Source: Pinus tabuliformis
Lineage: Eukaryota > Streptophyta > Pinopsida > Pinales > Pinaceae
Length of the DNA stretch: 64,000 nt
Direction: 5' to 3'
NCBI GenBank assembly: GCA_031772625.1
Contig: CM062816.1
Span: 629,565,269 to 629,629,268 of the forward strand
Each line of letters begins with the position of its first letter. Position 1 is the first letter of the stretch. The notes beneath the pieces were generated by a model. It was not told where the DNA came from and did no database searches. It saw nothing but the letters and a program-made list of their open reading frames with translations. Shown one piece after another: positions 12,056-24,004 of the stretch. Made by a program: the position numbers and the translations under genes.

Positions 12056-13535
12056 TGTAACATATAATACTACAACAAACATTAACTTAATAAAAAAACA
12101 TACATACATCAAACTTTAACCATGCATTAATATTTATTAAGCCTCTAGATATTATTTTGTGTATGCATTGAAATTATGAAAGGACCTAACAGATCTCTGC
12201 ACCATAGTTTTAATGGCATACTTAAGTAAATTAACTCAGGAAGTACATTACGTAGAACATGTTATTTATGCATTTAATATCATGGTTTTTGACACTAGAA
12301 GGATCTGGTAGCTCGAGACACGTAGTGTGACTTTCTCCCTTCAATCTGGGTTTAGCGATCCAATGCTCCTCGATGCCCAAGGTTTATCATCGTAACCGCT
12401 ACCTTAGCATCCTGCCGCAAGTGGATTCATTTTGAGTTGTGTGATTTCTTTCAATGCAACATGGATGGTTTTAGTCTATGCATTTTTAATTTGATGGAGA
12501 GATGCGCCAAAATAGATCCTGCAGGTACCTTACAACTTTTTCTTTCCTCCTTGATTTGGATACTTACTTCGAGTTTCCAACTTTATTTCTGAAGCACCTA
12601 AATAGGTTACTGCACTTTTTTGGTCCAGTGTGATGGGATTTTATTTCTTCCTCAGCTTACCCATCTAGAAAAATATGAATTCAGAGATCATCAAGCTCAA
12701 GGGCATAATAATAGTTATAGTAGGGCTTATTTCTAGTTTTCCATCTTTCTTATTTCGAACAACTTCTAACTTGAAATATGGGTTTCTGGCACAGGTAGCC
12801 TTTAAGATTCCAGTACTACCTTTTCTTACATATTTACAGTTCCTTTGAGTTCTAATTTAAGTTTAAAGTTAAGGGTTCTATTTTAATTTTGTTATCTATG
12901 TATTTGCAGGTATCTAGCTTTGCCAAGACCCTTCTTTGGTGGATGTGTTGGCCTCAAAGGCTTCCTCATCATTCATGGTTATTGTCTTCCCGTTTTCAGG
13001 TTGGTCTCATTATTGAACCCAAATATGGTTCTTCTTCCTTAAGTTTTTTCATGTACATAGAGGCCATCTTTGTAACCGATCCATAGGATGCTACTCTGGC
13101 TTTTCTAGGTGAAAGAGTGTATTTAGGAAGAGGCTACAAGCCGACCATAATTTGCATTTGAATAATTTGTGTTTAAAAAGGGTTTTGGGTACTCGACGAA
13201 CCGAGTTGTTCCAAGTTCTTCATGACATAATTATATGTAGATCTGGCCTTGCCGAGGGTTTGACTTTGGTTTATTTATGAAGGGTCTGTAATTTTGGTTT
13301 ATAAGTATTTCAAGGGTTTGAATATAGTGTCGATGAATGCACTTAACCTTTCATGGTTTAATGCTCTTTTTATTTTGTTCAGCTTCTAATATCGAAGCTT
13401 GTATTTTTTGGTTTCAATGGACTCCACAGAGCCTGTGCATGGGTTTACAGTTTTTTTTTTGGTTAAAATATGAATATATATATGGATTGTGATAACTCAT
13501 TTTACTGAAATTGACCGATTATTACTTTGACCTCC
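12056..13535 (-). repeat. shared gypsy LTR, first part (up to the Tat insertion)
   Basis: It starts TGTAACATA next to the PBS of copy A. From 12494 on it aligns with the window start. The last five bases (CCTCC, 13531-13535) are the left target duplication of the Tat element. The LTR continues at 29136. Confidence 0.88.
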
Positions 13536-13685
13536 TGTTACACTAAAAAATGTCACCATGACTATTTGCAGTTAGTATGGCTCCATCCACTGTCATACTA
13601 TCCTCCTTGGCAAGTCTCATGCCTCTGCTCTTCATGTCAAACTTCAAGAAAGAGAGAAAAGTCATTTAAAGTCAATTATCTCTGG

Positions 13686-13780
13686 TACGCAATTTCTCTT
13701 AGCCTTACCTGCGTGTACGCAACCCAAGTTCCCAATACCTGCGTACTTGTACGCTCTGTGTGTAAAGGGGTGGGTGTGTA
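13686..13780. promoter_or_regulatory. TACGC-N20-GCGTA module array in Tat 5' LTR
   Basis: TACGC (13686-13690), 20 nt, GCGTGTACGC (13711-13720), 20 nt, GCGTAC (13741-13746). A third unit starts with TACGC at 13750 and ends with a decayed GTGTGTA near 13774. The two intact spacers have different sequence but identical length. The array lies about 220-310 bp upstream of the TATA box. The function is not known to me. The position suggests an upstream regulatory element. Confidence 0.6.
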
Positions 13781-13901
13781 CCCCTATAAAGGTCAAAAGG
13801 CGCGAGTTTCATCTTAAAAAAGTTAATTGTGGTCATTTCTAGAGTATTCTAGAAGCTTTTTTGACGTGTATGAAGCGCCTCCAGATGGTTCATGTATCCC
13901 T

Positions 13902-13975
13902 ACCAAAGAGGAACTTATCCCATCAAGAGGGGAGCTATCCCATCCAAAGAGGGGCTTATCCCATTGAAGGTGGAC
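13902..13975. promoter_or_regulatory. three tandem GATA/I-box-like units in Tat 5' LTR
   Basis: Three adjacent units of about 20-22 bp each contain CTTATCCCAT or CTATCCCAT. On the minus strand the first and third read GGGATAAG, an I-box-like (GATAAG) word. They lie just upstream of the TATA box, and the same three units occur in the 3' LTR near 28448-28520. Confidence 0.45.
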
Positions 13976-13998
13976 CTGAATAACTTCCTCTAGAGCAC

Positions 13999-14006
13999 TA
14001 TAAATA
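13999..14006 (+). promoter_or_regulatory. TATA box of Tat 5' LTR
   Basis: TATAAATA preceded by GAGCAC. The 3' LTR has the same box at 28544-28551. It is the likely start region for the genomic transcript, about 30 bp downstream. Confidence 0.6.
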
Positions 14007-14588
14007 CAGGCATTGGGCCAAAGGGAGGGGAGGTTGAAAGCTGAACATTCCTAAGGGTAGATGCTACTGGAATTAGGACTTCCTTGTAGAAGCTTGTGAG
14101 GAGAGATTACCATCTTTGCTTTTTTCATTTGGAAGTGGGTGAGCTGATCACAGTAAAGGAGAACTCTTGTGGACCCTGGGAAGGACCTGCACAACACCAA
14201 GGCTCAGGTTGTAATGGTTCCTTTTGTTACCTTTTAATACAAACTAGTCCATTCTTCTCAACAATTTGTTATTTATGAGTTGTTTCATATACTCCTTGGT
14301 CTATATGTTAAATATGTTTTATTTTATGTGATATTCAGGTGCTATTTAATCGTTTGATTGTTAGTGAATGCAGGTTTCGAAGGGAAGGAGGAGCTCATCT
14401 GGATCAAGGAAGCTGGACTACTACAACAACGTTGGGTTACAGTTAGGATCTAAACACTTGATTTCTCATATTGTAAAGGCATATTTAGTGAAGGATTGCT
14501 CTTATTTGTCTTGTTTGTCACTAGAAAGTCTTAGGCTTCTAGGGAGGTCGGTTGTGTCCGCACTAACGACTCTTTCCGTATGACAAAA

Positions 14589-14606
14589 TGGCGACTCCGC
14601 TGGGGA
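14589..14606 (+). other. Tat primer binding site (tRNA-Arg type)
   Basis: TGGCGACTCCGCTGGGGA, three bases after the LTR end. Plant tRNA-Arg(ACG) ends so that its complement reads TGGCGACTCCACTGGGGA, one mismatch from this site. Arg priming is known for the Tat/Ogre lineage. Confidence 0.8.
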
Positions 14607-16614
14607 ATCCATGAATGTGTTTGAATTCTTTTTGATTTGATATTTTGGTCTGAGAAAAATCGCTTGTTTTCTGATTTTTGGCTGTCTAACTGTGTATTTG
14701 GGTGGGTTAGCTTAGAGTTAAATTAGATTTTTATTTTTCTTAGCTTTGCCAGCAGTATGCAGCCTCTGATTTAGGCACAATGCATACTTGTACGCACTGC
14801 GTCTTTGTGCACAGGGCATCCCCGCACCTGTGTAAACTGATCACCTGCGTACCCCTGTCAAATTTGAGAAAATTTCATTTTTCCTCTTTTTGCTCTTTAG
14901 ATTTTGTTTTTGATTTGTTTTACTGCCCAGATCCATTGGTTTACTGTCACAGATCTTCACCTGAGCTTGTCCCGTTAGTGTCGAGGGTTTTGGTGGAATT
15001 CATAGGGATTTTGCCTTAGGGTTTGATTTTTAACTGGTCTTGTAGTGACTTTGGCGCTAGAGGTTGTCAAACTTTGGATCTCCTTTGTTTTGTTCAGTCC
15101 TCTTAGGAGTCAGGCCTGTCATAGAAGTCACCCTTGTGAGAGACCTACCTTTGTGTCTTCTCTTTGCGAATCTCGAAAAGTTTGTTGGTTAAAGCCTTGA
15201 ATTTCATTCTTGAGACAAAAGAAAAAAAAGATTTCGATTTTGTTTTTTGATTAGTTTATGATTCTGTATGAACTGATCCTTAGTTGCATTTTGACTGAGT
15301 AAAACATCCGGGAATTATCCTTGTAGGCTTTTGTCCTCATTATTTTTTGCTTTTAGGTAAATTTCCTTTTAATTTGCTTTTGAGTGAATTTGATTTGATT
15401 GTCTTAGATTTATTAAATTTGATTTGATAAATAGTTTTACATGCTTTATTAATATAGAAAAAACACAAAAATTCTTTTGGAAAAAGTTTGCTTTGGTAGC
15501 ATTTGTAGTCTTTTGGGAGAGAAAAGAAAATCTCGTGAGGTAATTAGTTGTCATGAGTTATATGTTTTGAAAAGATAAATAATTTGTTTCTTTGATTGTC
15601 TTTGCCAAGAAAGTTGTTTTCTATAAAATTTGCATTTTCCAACTCTCTTATCTAGGAGATTCATTGAAAAAGAAAAGTAGTGTAAATCATCTTAGGTGCA
15701 TTTTTGTAGTGGTTGCGAGTCGAGTCTACACAGCACCAGTTTCATCTCCACTACCTTTTTGTCTTTAAGAAAAACCATAAAATTAACGCTTAAAGTAAAA
15801 TCAACTTAGTAACTTTTATTTACTAGGGCTCTGAAACACCAATATAGATCAGGCTAGTGTCTTGGAGTAGGAGAGTAATTAACTCTCCAAGACAACAAAA
15901 CCAAACAAGTAGCTTATCTTGTGATAGAATAAATCTAATTGTTTCATTTGTACTCTGGGAAAGCTCCTCTTAAAGGAGAAGCACGAGCTCGTGTCCGAAC
16001 CAGTGAGGGGATCAATCCTCCCTCATTGGGAATGACGCCGGACACGCACGTATTACAAACGGTAAACCTCGGATTAACCATTGTCGAGGAGCCAGGGGTC
16101 ACTTGTTGGTAAACCTTGGATTATTGTCAAGGAGCCGGCAAGGGGATTGAGCTTGATACTCTACCCTTGCATGCTGTCGGAGTGTAGATTATTCCCCCAG
16201 GTGCATTTGTTGCTATTGGTAACCTTAGTAACCATTATCTTTAGGATTCTACCGAGGTGACGGTGGAGGGAAGATCCCACTGTACCTGGAGCAGACGTCG
16301 GCTAGACTCACTTGGATTTTCCAGGGGGTTCACTTCACTCGAGACGGTTAAAGTGGAGGAAATTGTGCCGGTCTATTCATTAAGGAGGTTTCCGGCGTAA
16401 CTGTTCCACCCGCCACTTCTGTACTGAATCCGGCGATGTTGGGTTTCATCTCCAACTAGCGTTTTTGGTCCGGAAGGCTACTGTTTGTGCTTGGTTTGAT
16501 GCCCTAGATTCTTTAGGCGTGTGATTCAAATTTGTTTGGTTCTTTAGAGACTTTAGGTGGTTTGCTTTGAGATTTTACTTTGTTTGCCTGTGCAGTAGTT
16601 AAAATTTTTTAACT
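14607..16614 (+). other. Tat 5' leader, no supported gene
   Basis: About 2 kb lie between PBS and gag without a long open frame. Long leaders are common in Tat/Ogre elements. It holds two decayed TACGC modules near 14791-14852 and a 47-bp-period duplication (GGTAAACCT units at 16061 and 16108, each followed by a GAGGAGCC or AAGGAGCC word). Confidence 0.6.
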
Positions 16615-19600
16615 GTGGCGGAATTACCGACACAATCCCGTCGACTTCGGGGCAAGTCTCCTGAGGTTGTTTCTGTGGCCAAATTGTTGAGGAAATCCTG
16701 TAGACTTCGGGGTGAACCTCCTCAAGATGTCCCAAGTCATTACGAAGGTTTAAAGGTCCTTGTTACTCCTAGTGGCAGTAAAGTAGGTTCACTTGAAGAA
16801 GGAGAATCGTCATTGGTAGTCCATCCAGATTACCAAGGTCCTGAAACAGGTTATAATCCTGAGGCAGTTGCAGTTTCCGAGCTTGTTGGTAGTTTTTCAT
16901 CTACTAGTGATATAGGCGAAGAACCTGAAGTATCTGAGCCTGTTACTCCAACTTCTAGTGCACCAGATTCACCTAGGGTAGAAAGAGTCATCACCGAAAA
17001 TCTTCCTACTGGTTCGATAGCTATTGAAGAACTTGCTCCAGAGGAAGAATTAGGCGTATCTATCCTTGAAGATAAACCTACTATTGATCTAAGGGAGCGT
17101 GAATCTATCTTTTACAGTCCTCCTAGAAGTACTACTTGGTACCTTTCGTTAACCAATTATTTAGACAACTAAGGGATAAGTTTTTCTCCACCTCGTACTC
17201 CTTTTCCACCTGGAGGTATTTATACTCTTATAAATATGTCTGGTTAGTCGTCCATGTTCACTCAATCTCCTGAATCTTTCTTGTACAGCGGTCCTTCTGT
17301 CCCCGCCGGGTATCAGTCACTTTCTGGTACCTTCACGGGGGCATCTCCTCAACCCATTGATCATGGGTTATTAGCTGGAAACAATGGTAATAAACCGTTG
17401 GGTGTAGGGGACATTTACATGATTTCAGGTTCAGTCCCCAGTTCGTCACCTCAAGGTGGCCAATTACCGCGTGGGGGGCAGCCTCAATTAACGCCTGGGG
17501 GGGCAACCTCAAGGTACACAAATTGTGTCTGTGGGGCAACCTCAAGGACATTATGTACCCATAGTATAATACATGCCTCAAGGTCAACCCCAGCCTGGGG
17601 GGCAGCCTCAATTAACGCCTAGGGGGCAACCTCAAGGTACACAAATTGCGTCTGGGGGGCAACCTCAAGGACAGTATGTACCCATAGTACAATACATGCC
17701 TCAAGGTCAACCCCAGCCTCAATATGTACCCCAAGGTCAACCTCAGTATCAATATTTACCTCAAGGGTATCAACCTCAAGGGTATCAACCTCAAGGTCAA
17801 GGTCAACCCCAGTATTAGTATTTACCCCAAGGTTATCAACCTCAAGGTCAATACTTGAGTCAAGGTTATCAACCACCTCAAGGTCAGTCATATGTTCAAG
17901 GTATGGGAACTGTGCCTTTCAGTTATCAAAACTATTCTCAATCCGGTTATGGATCTCAGTATCCTCAACCTGTTACGGGTCAATACCCCGGAATGACAGT
18001 GTGGTATCCATCACAAGGTCAACAGGTGTTGCAGCCAAGTATACAGTTGTTACCTCAAACTGGACAACCCGTAGTTTCTGGTTCACCCTAGCAACCGCAA
18101 CCTGTCCAGTCAAATATTCAAACTTCTGTAACTTCGGTAGTTACTCAGCCGCCAATTGCACCTAGTACTCCATCTCAAACGACTGCTGCAAATACCGCAA
18201 CATCTACCGCACTTACTTCTGGAGTATCGACAACTACGGTTTCTACTGTCTCTGCAACCACTCCTCAGACATCTTTACCGTTGTCCGGATCTACGATTCA
18301 AAGCATGGTTCAGATGCCTATAGGGCAGTCTGGTTTAAGTACTGCTGTAACAAGTCAACCTAAATTTACCTATCAACAGTACCAGGGACAGTACCAATTC
18401 GGTCCTGCTGTCCAACAGCCGGCTTACCAGTATCAACCGTATCCTGGGTACACTTATCAACAACCTCAACAACCCCAGTACGGTCCGGTTAATCCTGGTT
18501 CTCCAGGAGGATATAATATCCCGAATGCGATTCCTGTTCCAAGTTATCCTGGATATCCTCCTCCTAGGACTGGTCTTGTGACCCAAAGTTTTAGGGATCC
18601 TAATCGGAAATTACCGTTTATCGCAACTTTGGATTTACCAGACTTGACGCGCCTAACGAACGATCCAATACAATACCTTCCGTTTTGGCCGCCAATGCCA
18701 AATAAGTTGCCCAGTGATATACCCAAGTTCGAAGGTAAGTCTGGAGAGGATCTGTCCAATCACGTGATGACTTACCACCTCTGGTGTGCTTCAAATTCCA
18801 TCTTGGATGATTTGATCCGCTTACGTCTTTTCCAGCATACGCTCATTGGTCTCGCGGCCAAGTGTTACATTGAGTTACCATGGGCCTCTTTTTACAATTT
18901 TACTCAGTTGGCTACCTCGTTCCTAACTCATTTTCAGTTGCCGGTCAGATAAGATAATGGCACGGAGCTATTAACTTCATTAAAACAGTCGACCTCCACT
19001 TATATTTCCGATCATATTCATGAATGGAGACGTCGACGACGATTAGCGAAATTTTTTATTCCGGACCAAATCTTAGCTGAATGGTTTGTAAAATCATTGT
19101 TACCAAAGATTACTGAAGATGTAGCTAAGGCCGGAGTAGTTACTGAGGAGAAAGTCATTGCTCAAGCCCAGTACCTTGACTTAGTTTACACTCAGTCGGG
19201 TACGTTGCACGAGAAGATCCCGGATCTTCCTAAGTCGAATCAAATCGCTGCTGCTCCTTCGGGGTCTCATGCTGCTGATGGCATGATTGGTACGGTGAAT
19301 ACTAAAAGTAAGAAGAAATCCTCAAAGAATTCTTCTCCAATAATAACCTTACCAGACTCCCCGACAGGAGAGTCTTCTCCTGAAATTGCCGCCGACATTC
19401 ATGCTATAGAGTCATCTACAACTAAATCAAAAAACGGTGGTAAGAAGAAAGGAAAGAAGAAAGATAAAGCAGACAAGGCTCCAAAGGGGAAAAGAGAGAA
19501 GTCAGAATCTAACGACGAAAAGCGCAAACCTCGCTATCCTTGTTTCATTTGTGAAGAAGATCATTTCACAAGAGATTGCCCTCATCGGGCAGAGGTTGTG

Positions 19601-19657
19601 AAAATCGTTAAAGGTTCCCCAACTCCTGTTGTTTTGAAAGATCCATTTCCAAAGTAG
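16615..19657 (+). pseudogene. Tat gag (Pro/Gln-rich N-terminus, capsid, zinc knuckle), broken
   Basis: The first frame begins at a GTG (GTGGCGGAATTACC). No ATG lies between it and the upstream stop at 16600, so the original ATG was probably altered to GTG. Stops follow at 17170 and near 17245. A one-base excess in a G run near 17508 shifts the register, after which gag continues in one frame with stops at 17816, 18089, 18950 and 19655. N to C: an acidic Ser/Pro region, a PQG-rich repeat region (17440-18090), a Thr/Ser-rich linker, the capsid (FWPPMPNKLPSDIPKFEGKSGED ... ELPWASFYNFTQLATSFL), a Lys-rich tail and one knuckle CFICEEDHFTRDC with three residues, not four, before His. Confidence 0.85.
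17440..18090 (+). repeat. PQGQ/QPQG-coding tandem repeats in Tat gag
   Basis: Short units coding PQGQ, PQGYQ and PQYVPQGQ alternate with GGQPQ. On top lies a direct duplication (units starting at 17479 and 17603, 124 bp apart). The unit would be 123 bp (41 codons) without one extra G in the first copy's G run, and that extra G is where the reading frame changes. Confidence 0.8.
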
Positions 19658-21037
19658 GAGAGTAAAATGATAGGTTCTTCCTCGAGTGCCAGTGAAGAAC
19701 CCATATTGATGATGTCTCATGTACGGATTGCGACTCGATCACAAGATTATGGTAGTAAAAATCTTGTTGATGGATCGAAAGAAGCAGAATCTTCTCGTTT
19801 AAATCCATCAACCTCAGCTCCCGGTTCCGATCCACTACAGATCGAGAAACCTAACCCTAACTTAGTAATAAAACCACCCGCCAAGGGTGTACTTCGAAGG
19901 TCTGCTTTCAATCCACATGCGAGAGCGGCCCAGAATTACAACATTGTTGAGGATTTAGCTGTTTCGCCCTCAGCAATGTCGACTTTAGAAGTGCTGCAAT
20001 CATGCCCAGCATAGAGAAAATTACTTTTGTCGGCTATAGGAGCTGTTGATGTTCAGGACTCGAACCTGATAATCTCTGATCTAGAAAATAGTACACCACG
20101 TCTCCCTCATCAGATGGCTTTCCAGATTCCAGTGATAGTCAAAAACAGGCCTATTCATCGCACTGTAATTGATGAGGGAGCTTCCACGTGTATTATGTCG
20201 ATTCAGTGTTGGAGATCGCTTGGTTCTCCTTCACTGAACCAATCCCTGACGATTCTTAAGGCCTTTGATGGCCGTGGGTTCCATCTGTTTGGCATTCTAC
20301 AGGATTTTCCTATAGGGGTTGAAGGAAAAACTGTTAGTCTAGATGTGGAGGTGGTTGATGCCCCTCTGGACTACAACCTTCTTTTGGGTCGAAGTTGGTC
20401 TTACGCTATGACAGCGGTCGTTTCATCGGTTTTCAGAGTCATAAAGTTTCCACACAATGGTAAAATCGTGACGATAGACCAGCTGGCTTACTTTTCATCC
20501 GACCCAGCCTCTTCAGAGAGTATCCAGCATGTCGGTAAAACGACTATCCCTTACAAGGATGTTGGTGTAGGATTAGTTAAAGATTCCGGTTTACTGGGAA
20601 CTTTTCCTTTCCCTCCAATCAACGCAGACCCTTCATTCGCAACCATTCATATGATTACTTCAGACACTATTATCTATGATGATCCTTGGATTGTCCCATC
20701 TGAATCTGAGATAGACTCATTTGGTAATGCAATGCCTTTGAGTCCATATGAAATTGCTTATGAGGCCGTGCAGTCTTTTTCCGACTCAAGTTCAACCCAA
20801 ATCGACCAAATGAATGTGGTCCGTGAGGAATCACTTTTCACATCGACCTCAGAACGGATAACGTTTCCTGAAGATGTGTCATCTAACGAACAACTTCGTG
20901 AAATCCTAAGTGTAGACGATCTACCATGGGAAGATCTTCATCATCGATCTTCGTTTTTACTTGAGGGTGATGACTTTGAAAATGATTTTCATCAATTTTT
21001 ACAGCTGAATATGTCAAGGACGCTCAAAATCCCATGA
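19658..21037 (+). pseudogene. Tat protease region
   Basis: It continues the gag register. A stop at 20012 separates a linker (19667-20014) from a 336-codon open frame (20027-21037). The active site is TVIDEGASTCIM near 20170, with the DEGAS form usual in Tat elements where others have DTGA or DSGA. The flap-side hydrophobic block YNLLLGRSWSY follows about 70 residues later, as in retropepsins. An acidic linker runs to the TGA at 21035-21037, which overlaps the ATG opening the RT frame (ATGA). Confidence 0.85.
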
Positions 21038-22720
21038 AACATCCTGATTCAGAGTTGAATTTGGGAAACATTTCCCAAACTATTGCCATTGACATTTCAG
21101 TCAAAACCGGAATTATTGAGAACATTCATATAGGTGCCTCGTGTACAGATGACGAAATTCAAACATACAAGGTCCTATTTCAAGAATTCCATGACGTGTT
21201 TGCCTGGTCCTATGAGGAAATGCTAGGAATTGATCCCTCCATTGTTGTTCATGAAAGCAAGACCTACCCGGATGCTAAACCTGTTCGGTAACGTCTGCGT
21301 CAGATACACCCTAGGAAAGCGGCTGCGATTAAAGCAGAAGTTGAGAAGCTGTTGAAAGCAGGTTTCATTTATCCGATCCCGTTAACGGATTGGGTATCGA
21401 ATATTGTTCCGGTTAACAAGAAACAAGGAACAATAAGAATATGCATCGAATATAGGGATATAAATCGTGCTTGCCCAAAAGACAACTATCCTACGCCCTA
21501 TATCGATCAAATAATTGATGATTGTGCCAGCAGTGAAATATTTTCCTTTATGGACGGTTTTTCCGGTTACAACCAAATCAATATTCTACTTGCCGATCAA
21601 CCAAAAACGGCTTTCATTTGTCCCTGGGGGACATTTTCTTACTGCAAATTACCTTTTGGACTTAAGAATGCCGGAGCCACTTTCCAACGGGCAATGTCTT
21701 ACGCGTTTCACGACATCAAGCACATTGTGCAACCGTATCTCGATGATTTGCCTGCTCATTCTTTACATCGAGCTGATCACCTTGTTCACTTACGCGCTAT
21801 TTTTATGAGGTGTTGGAATTATCGAATTCGTTTGAACCCACACAAATGTGTCTTCTGCATAGAAGTGGGACGATTGCTAGGATTTGTCGTTTCAAAAGCC
21901 GGCATCCGCGTCGATCCCTCGAAGGTCGAAGCTATCATCAAATTGCCTCCTCCTTCGAGTTTGCGCCAACTCCAAAGTTTGCAAGGGAAAGCAAACTTTT
22001 TACGTCAATTCATTCCTAACTACGCCGAGATTACAAAGGGTTTCACCCGGTTGTTGAAACAAAATGCAAAATTCTCTTGGGATGAGATAGCTCAGAAGTC
22101 TTTTGATGCACTGAAGCACGCGTTGACCCATGCACCGTTGCTGCATCCTCCCAACTACAACCAGGACTACTTTTTGTATCTCGCCGCCTCCCACTCCACC
22201 ATTGGAATGGTCTTAGTTCAGGAAGACAAATTCGGAATGGAACATGTGATATATTATCTTAGTAGGACGTTAAATCCCACTGAGCTAAAATATTCGCATG
22301 TGGAGAAATTGGCCCTGGCAGCTGTTCAGGCTGTCCAACGTTTTCGTCATTACATTCTTCTCCGTAAAACTACAGTGATTTCGGATTGCAACCCTATGAT
22401 CTATATTTTGACTAAACAATTGCTAGGGGGCAAGTACTCCAAATGGATTGTTATCCTGCAGGAGTTCGATTTGGAGTTCGAGAAGTCCAAGTCTAAGAAA
22501 TCCTTAGTTTTTGCCGAGTTAATGTGTGATTTCCCGCGTGCTGACACAGAAACAGTGGCAGAAGAGCCCATTGTGGACAAATCTTTGTTTCTTAACAACA
22601 CTTTAGATCCGTGGTATGGGAATATAATTTTCTATCTCCAAACCCAATCCTTTCGGCCCGAAGCTTCAAAGTCAGAACGTCGGAAAATTCGATTCCAGTC
22701 CCAACAGTACAAATTATTGG
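21034..22720 (+). pseudogene. Tat reverse transcriptase with degenerate gypsy RNase H
   Basis: The frame opens at ATG 21034 overlapping the protease stop. One in-frame TAA (21289-21291) lies just before the RT fingers. RT blocks are RICIEYRDINRACPKDNYPTP, DGFSGYNQI (catalytic Asp), KLPFGLKNAGATFQR and PYLDDLPAHS (catalytic pair). The RNase H that follows lacks the first catalytic Asp (LYLAAS where active enzymes have a DAS-type motif) but keeps HVEKLALAA and ISDCN. Loss of this RNase H with gain of a second one is a known Tat-lineage trait. The register is lost near 22710, probably by one missing A in an A run. Confidence 0.9.
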
Positions 22721-23855
22721 AGAAACTCTTTATCGTCGTGGGGCGGACTTGGTTTTTCGTCGTTGCTTAACTCATGAAGAGGTAGAAAGGGTTCTGAATG
22801 ACTGTCATTCTGGAGCATGTGGCAGTCATATGTCTGGGTATGCCACAGCTCAGAAGGTGTTGCGTGCTGGCTATTTCTGGCCGTCCATGTTTAAAGATTG
22901 TATCATTGCGGTCCGAAAATGCCACAACTGTCAAGTGTTTGATCGCAAGATGCGCGCACCACCTGCTCCTCTCCACCCTATAATTCCCGTTGGTCCTTTT
23001 GCTAAATGGGGTATCGATTTTATTACATGTAACCCTCACTCGGCCGGGGGGCATGCGTATATCATCCTTGCGGTTGATTATTTTACTAAGTGGGCCGAGG
23101 CGATGCCTACATTCGAGGCAGATGGTAAGACAGCTGCGATTTTCGTATTCAATCATATTATTGCTAGGTTTGGTGTCCCACAAGCGATAATCATTGACCA
23201 TGGACGCCATTTTCGAAACATTATGATGACAGAACATACAAGCCAGCTTGGTTTACGCCATGATAGTTCTACTCCTTATTATCCTCAAGCAAACGGTTTG
23301 GTTGAATCCATCAACAAAGTTCTAGTTATCATGATCCGACAAATCATTGGTATTCATCGGTCGAATTGGCATAACATGTTATTTTCAGCGCTTTGGGCGT
23401 ACCGAACCTCAGTGAAAACATCAATAGGGTTCACTCCTTTCCAACTAGTTTATGGTTTGGAAGCAGTGTTGCCCATTGAATGCGAAATCCCATCACTTCA
23501 AATGGCTATCGAATTACTCCCAGCTACTTCCGAAGAGGAGAAGCGTCTGTTATACTTAGCTAAATTAGATGAGACTCGACGTGACGCTGCTTTGGCAATC
23601 GAGACTCACGCGAAAAGGATGAAAGCTCAGTATGATCGCAACGTGACCCCTCGTAATTTTTCGGAAGGAGACCTAGTGCTATTATATGATCAAGCTAACG
23701 ATAAATTAGGTGCTGGAAAATTTGTTCCCATGTGGCATGGGCCCTACATTGTCAAGCGAAAGCTAGCAAAAGGGGCCTATGAGCTGGTAGATTTTGATGG
23801 GGACTCTTTGGGTAAGCCCAGAAATAGACTTTACCTAAAGAGGTATTATGCTTAA
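22711..23855 (+). pseudogene. Tat integrase
   Basis: The register shift near 22710 separates it from RT; from there the frame is open to 23855. The zinc-binding block has His residues in NDCHSGACGSHMSG and Cys in KCHNCQ. The catalytic core shows Asp in KWGIDFITC, Asp in IIIDHGRHF and Glu in NGLVESINK. Exactly 35 residues lie between the last Asp and Glu, so the DD35E spacing is kept. The Asn or Thr usual after the second Asp is changed (DHGRH). The C-terminus ends with the GPYIVKRKLAKGAYELVD block, without a chromodomain. Confidence 0.9.
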
Positions 23856-24004
23856 ATGGTGGGTATGGAGATACAGTTAGTTTAGTTAGGTTAATTTTTC
23901 TTTCTATCTGGTATGTTTGCTTAGTTTAGACAGTGTGCTTAGCTTAGAGAGTGTGTTTTTCGTCGTTATTCTGGCTTATCTTGGTTTTACTCTTGATATT
24001 GCAG
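23856..24004 (+). other. T-rich spacer with splice-acceptor-like end before the second RNase H
   Basis: The 149-nt spacer is T-rich and ends TTGATATTGCAG directly before ATG 24005, as a plant 3' splice site would. Splicing is known in related Ogre elements. Here it is inference, and the donor site is not identified. Confidence 0.4.

Larger units (their letters stand above)
13536..14585 (+). repeat. Tat 5' LTR
   Basis: It is 1050 bp, starts TGTTACACT and ends GTATGACA, and is the partner of 28081-29130. It contains, in order, paired TACGC/GCGTA modules (13686-13780), three tandem TTATCCCAT-type units (13902-13975) and a TATA box (13999), so its U3 can be read as a promoter. Confidence 0.93.

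Noticed and set aside
11783..12119. Tyr/Ile and Cys/Val repeat frames on both strands
   Set aside because: Translations of (TA)n and (TG)n microsatellites.
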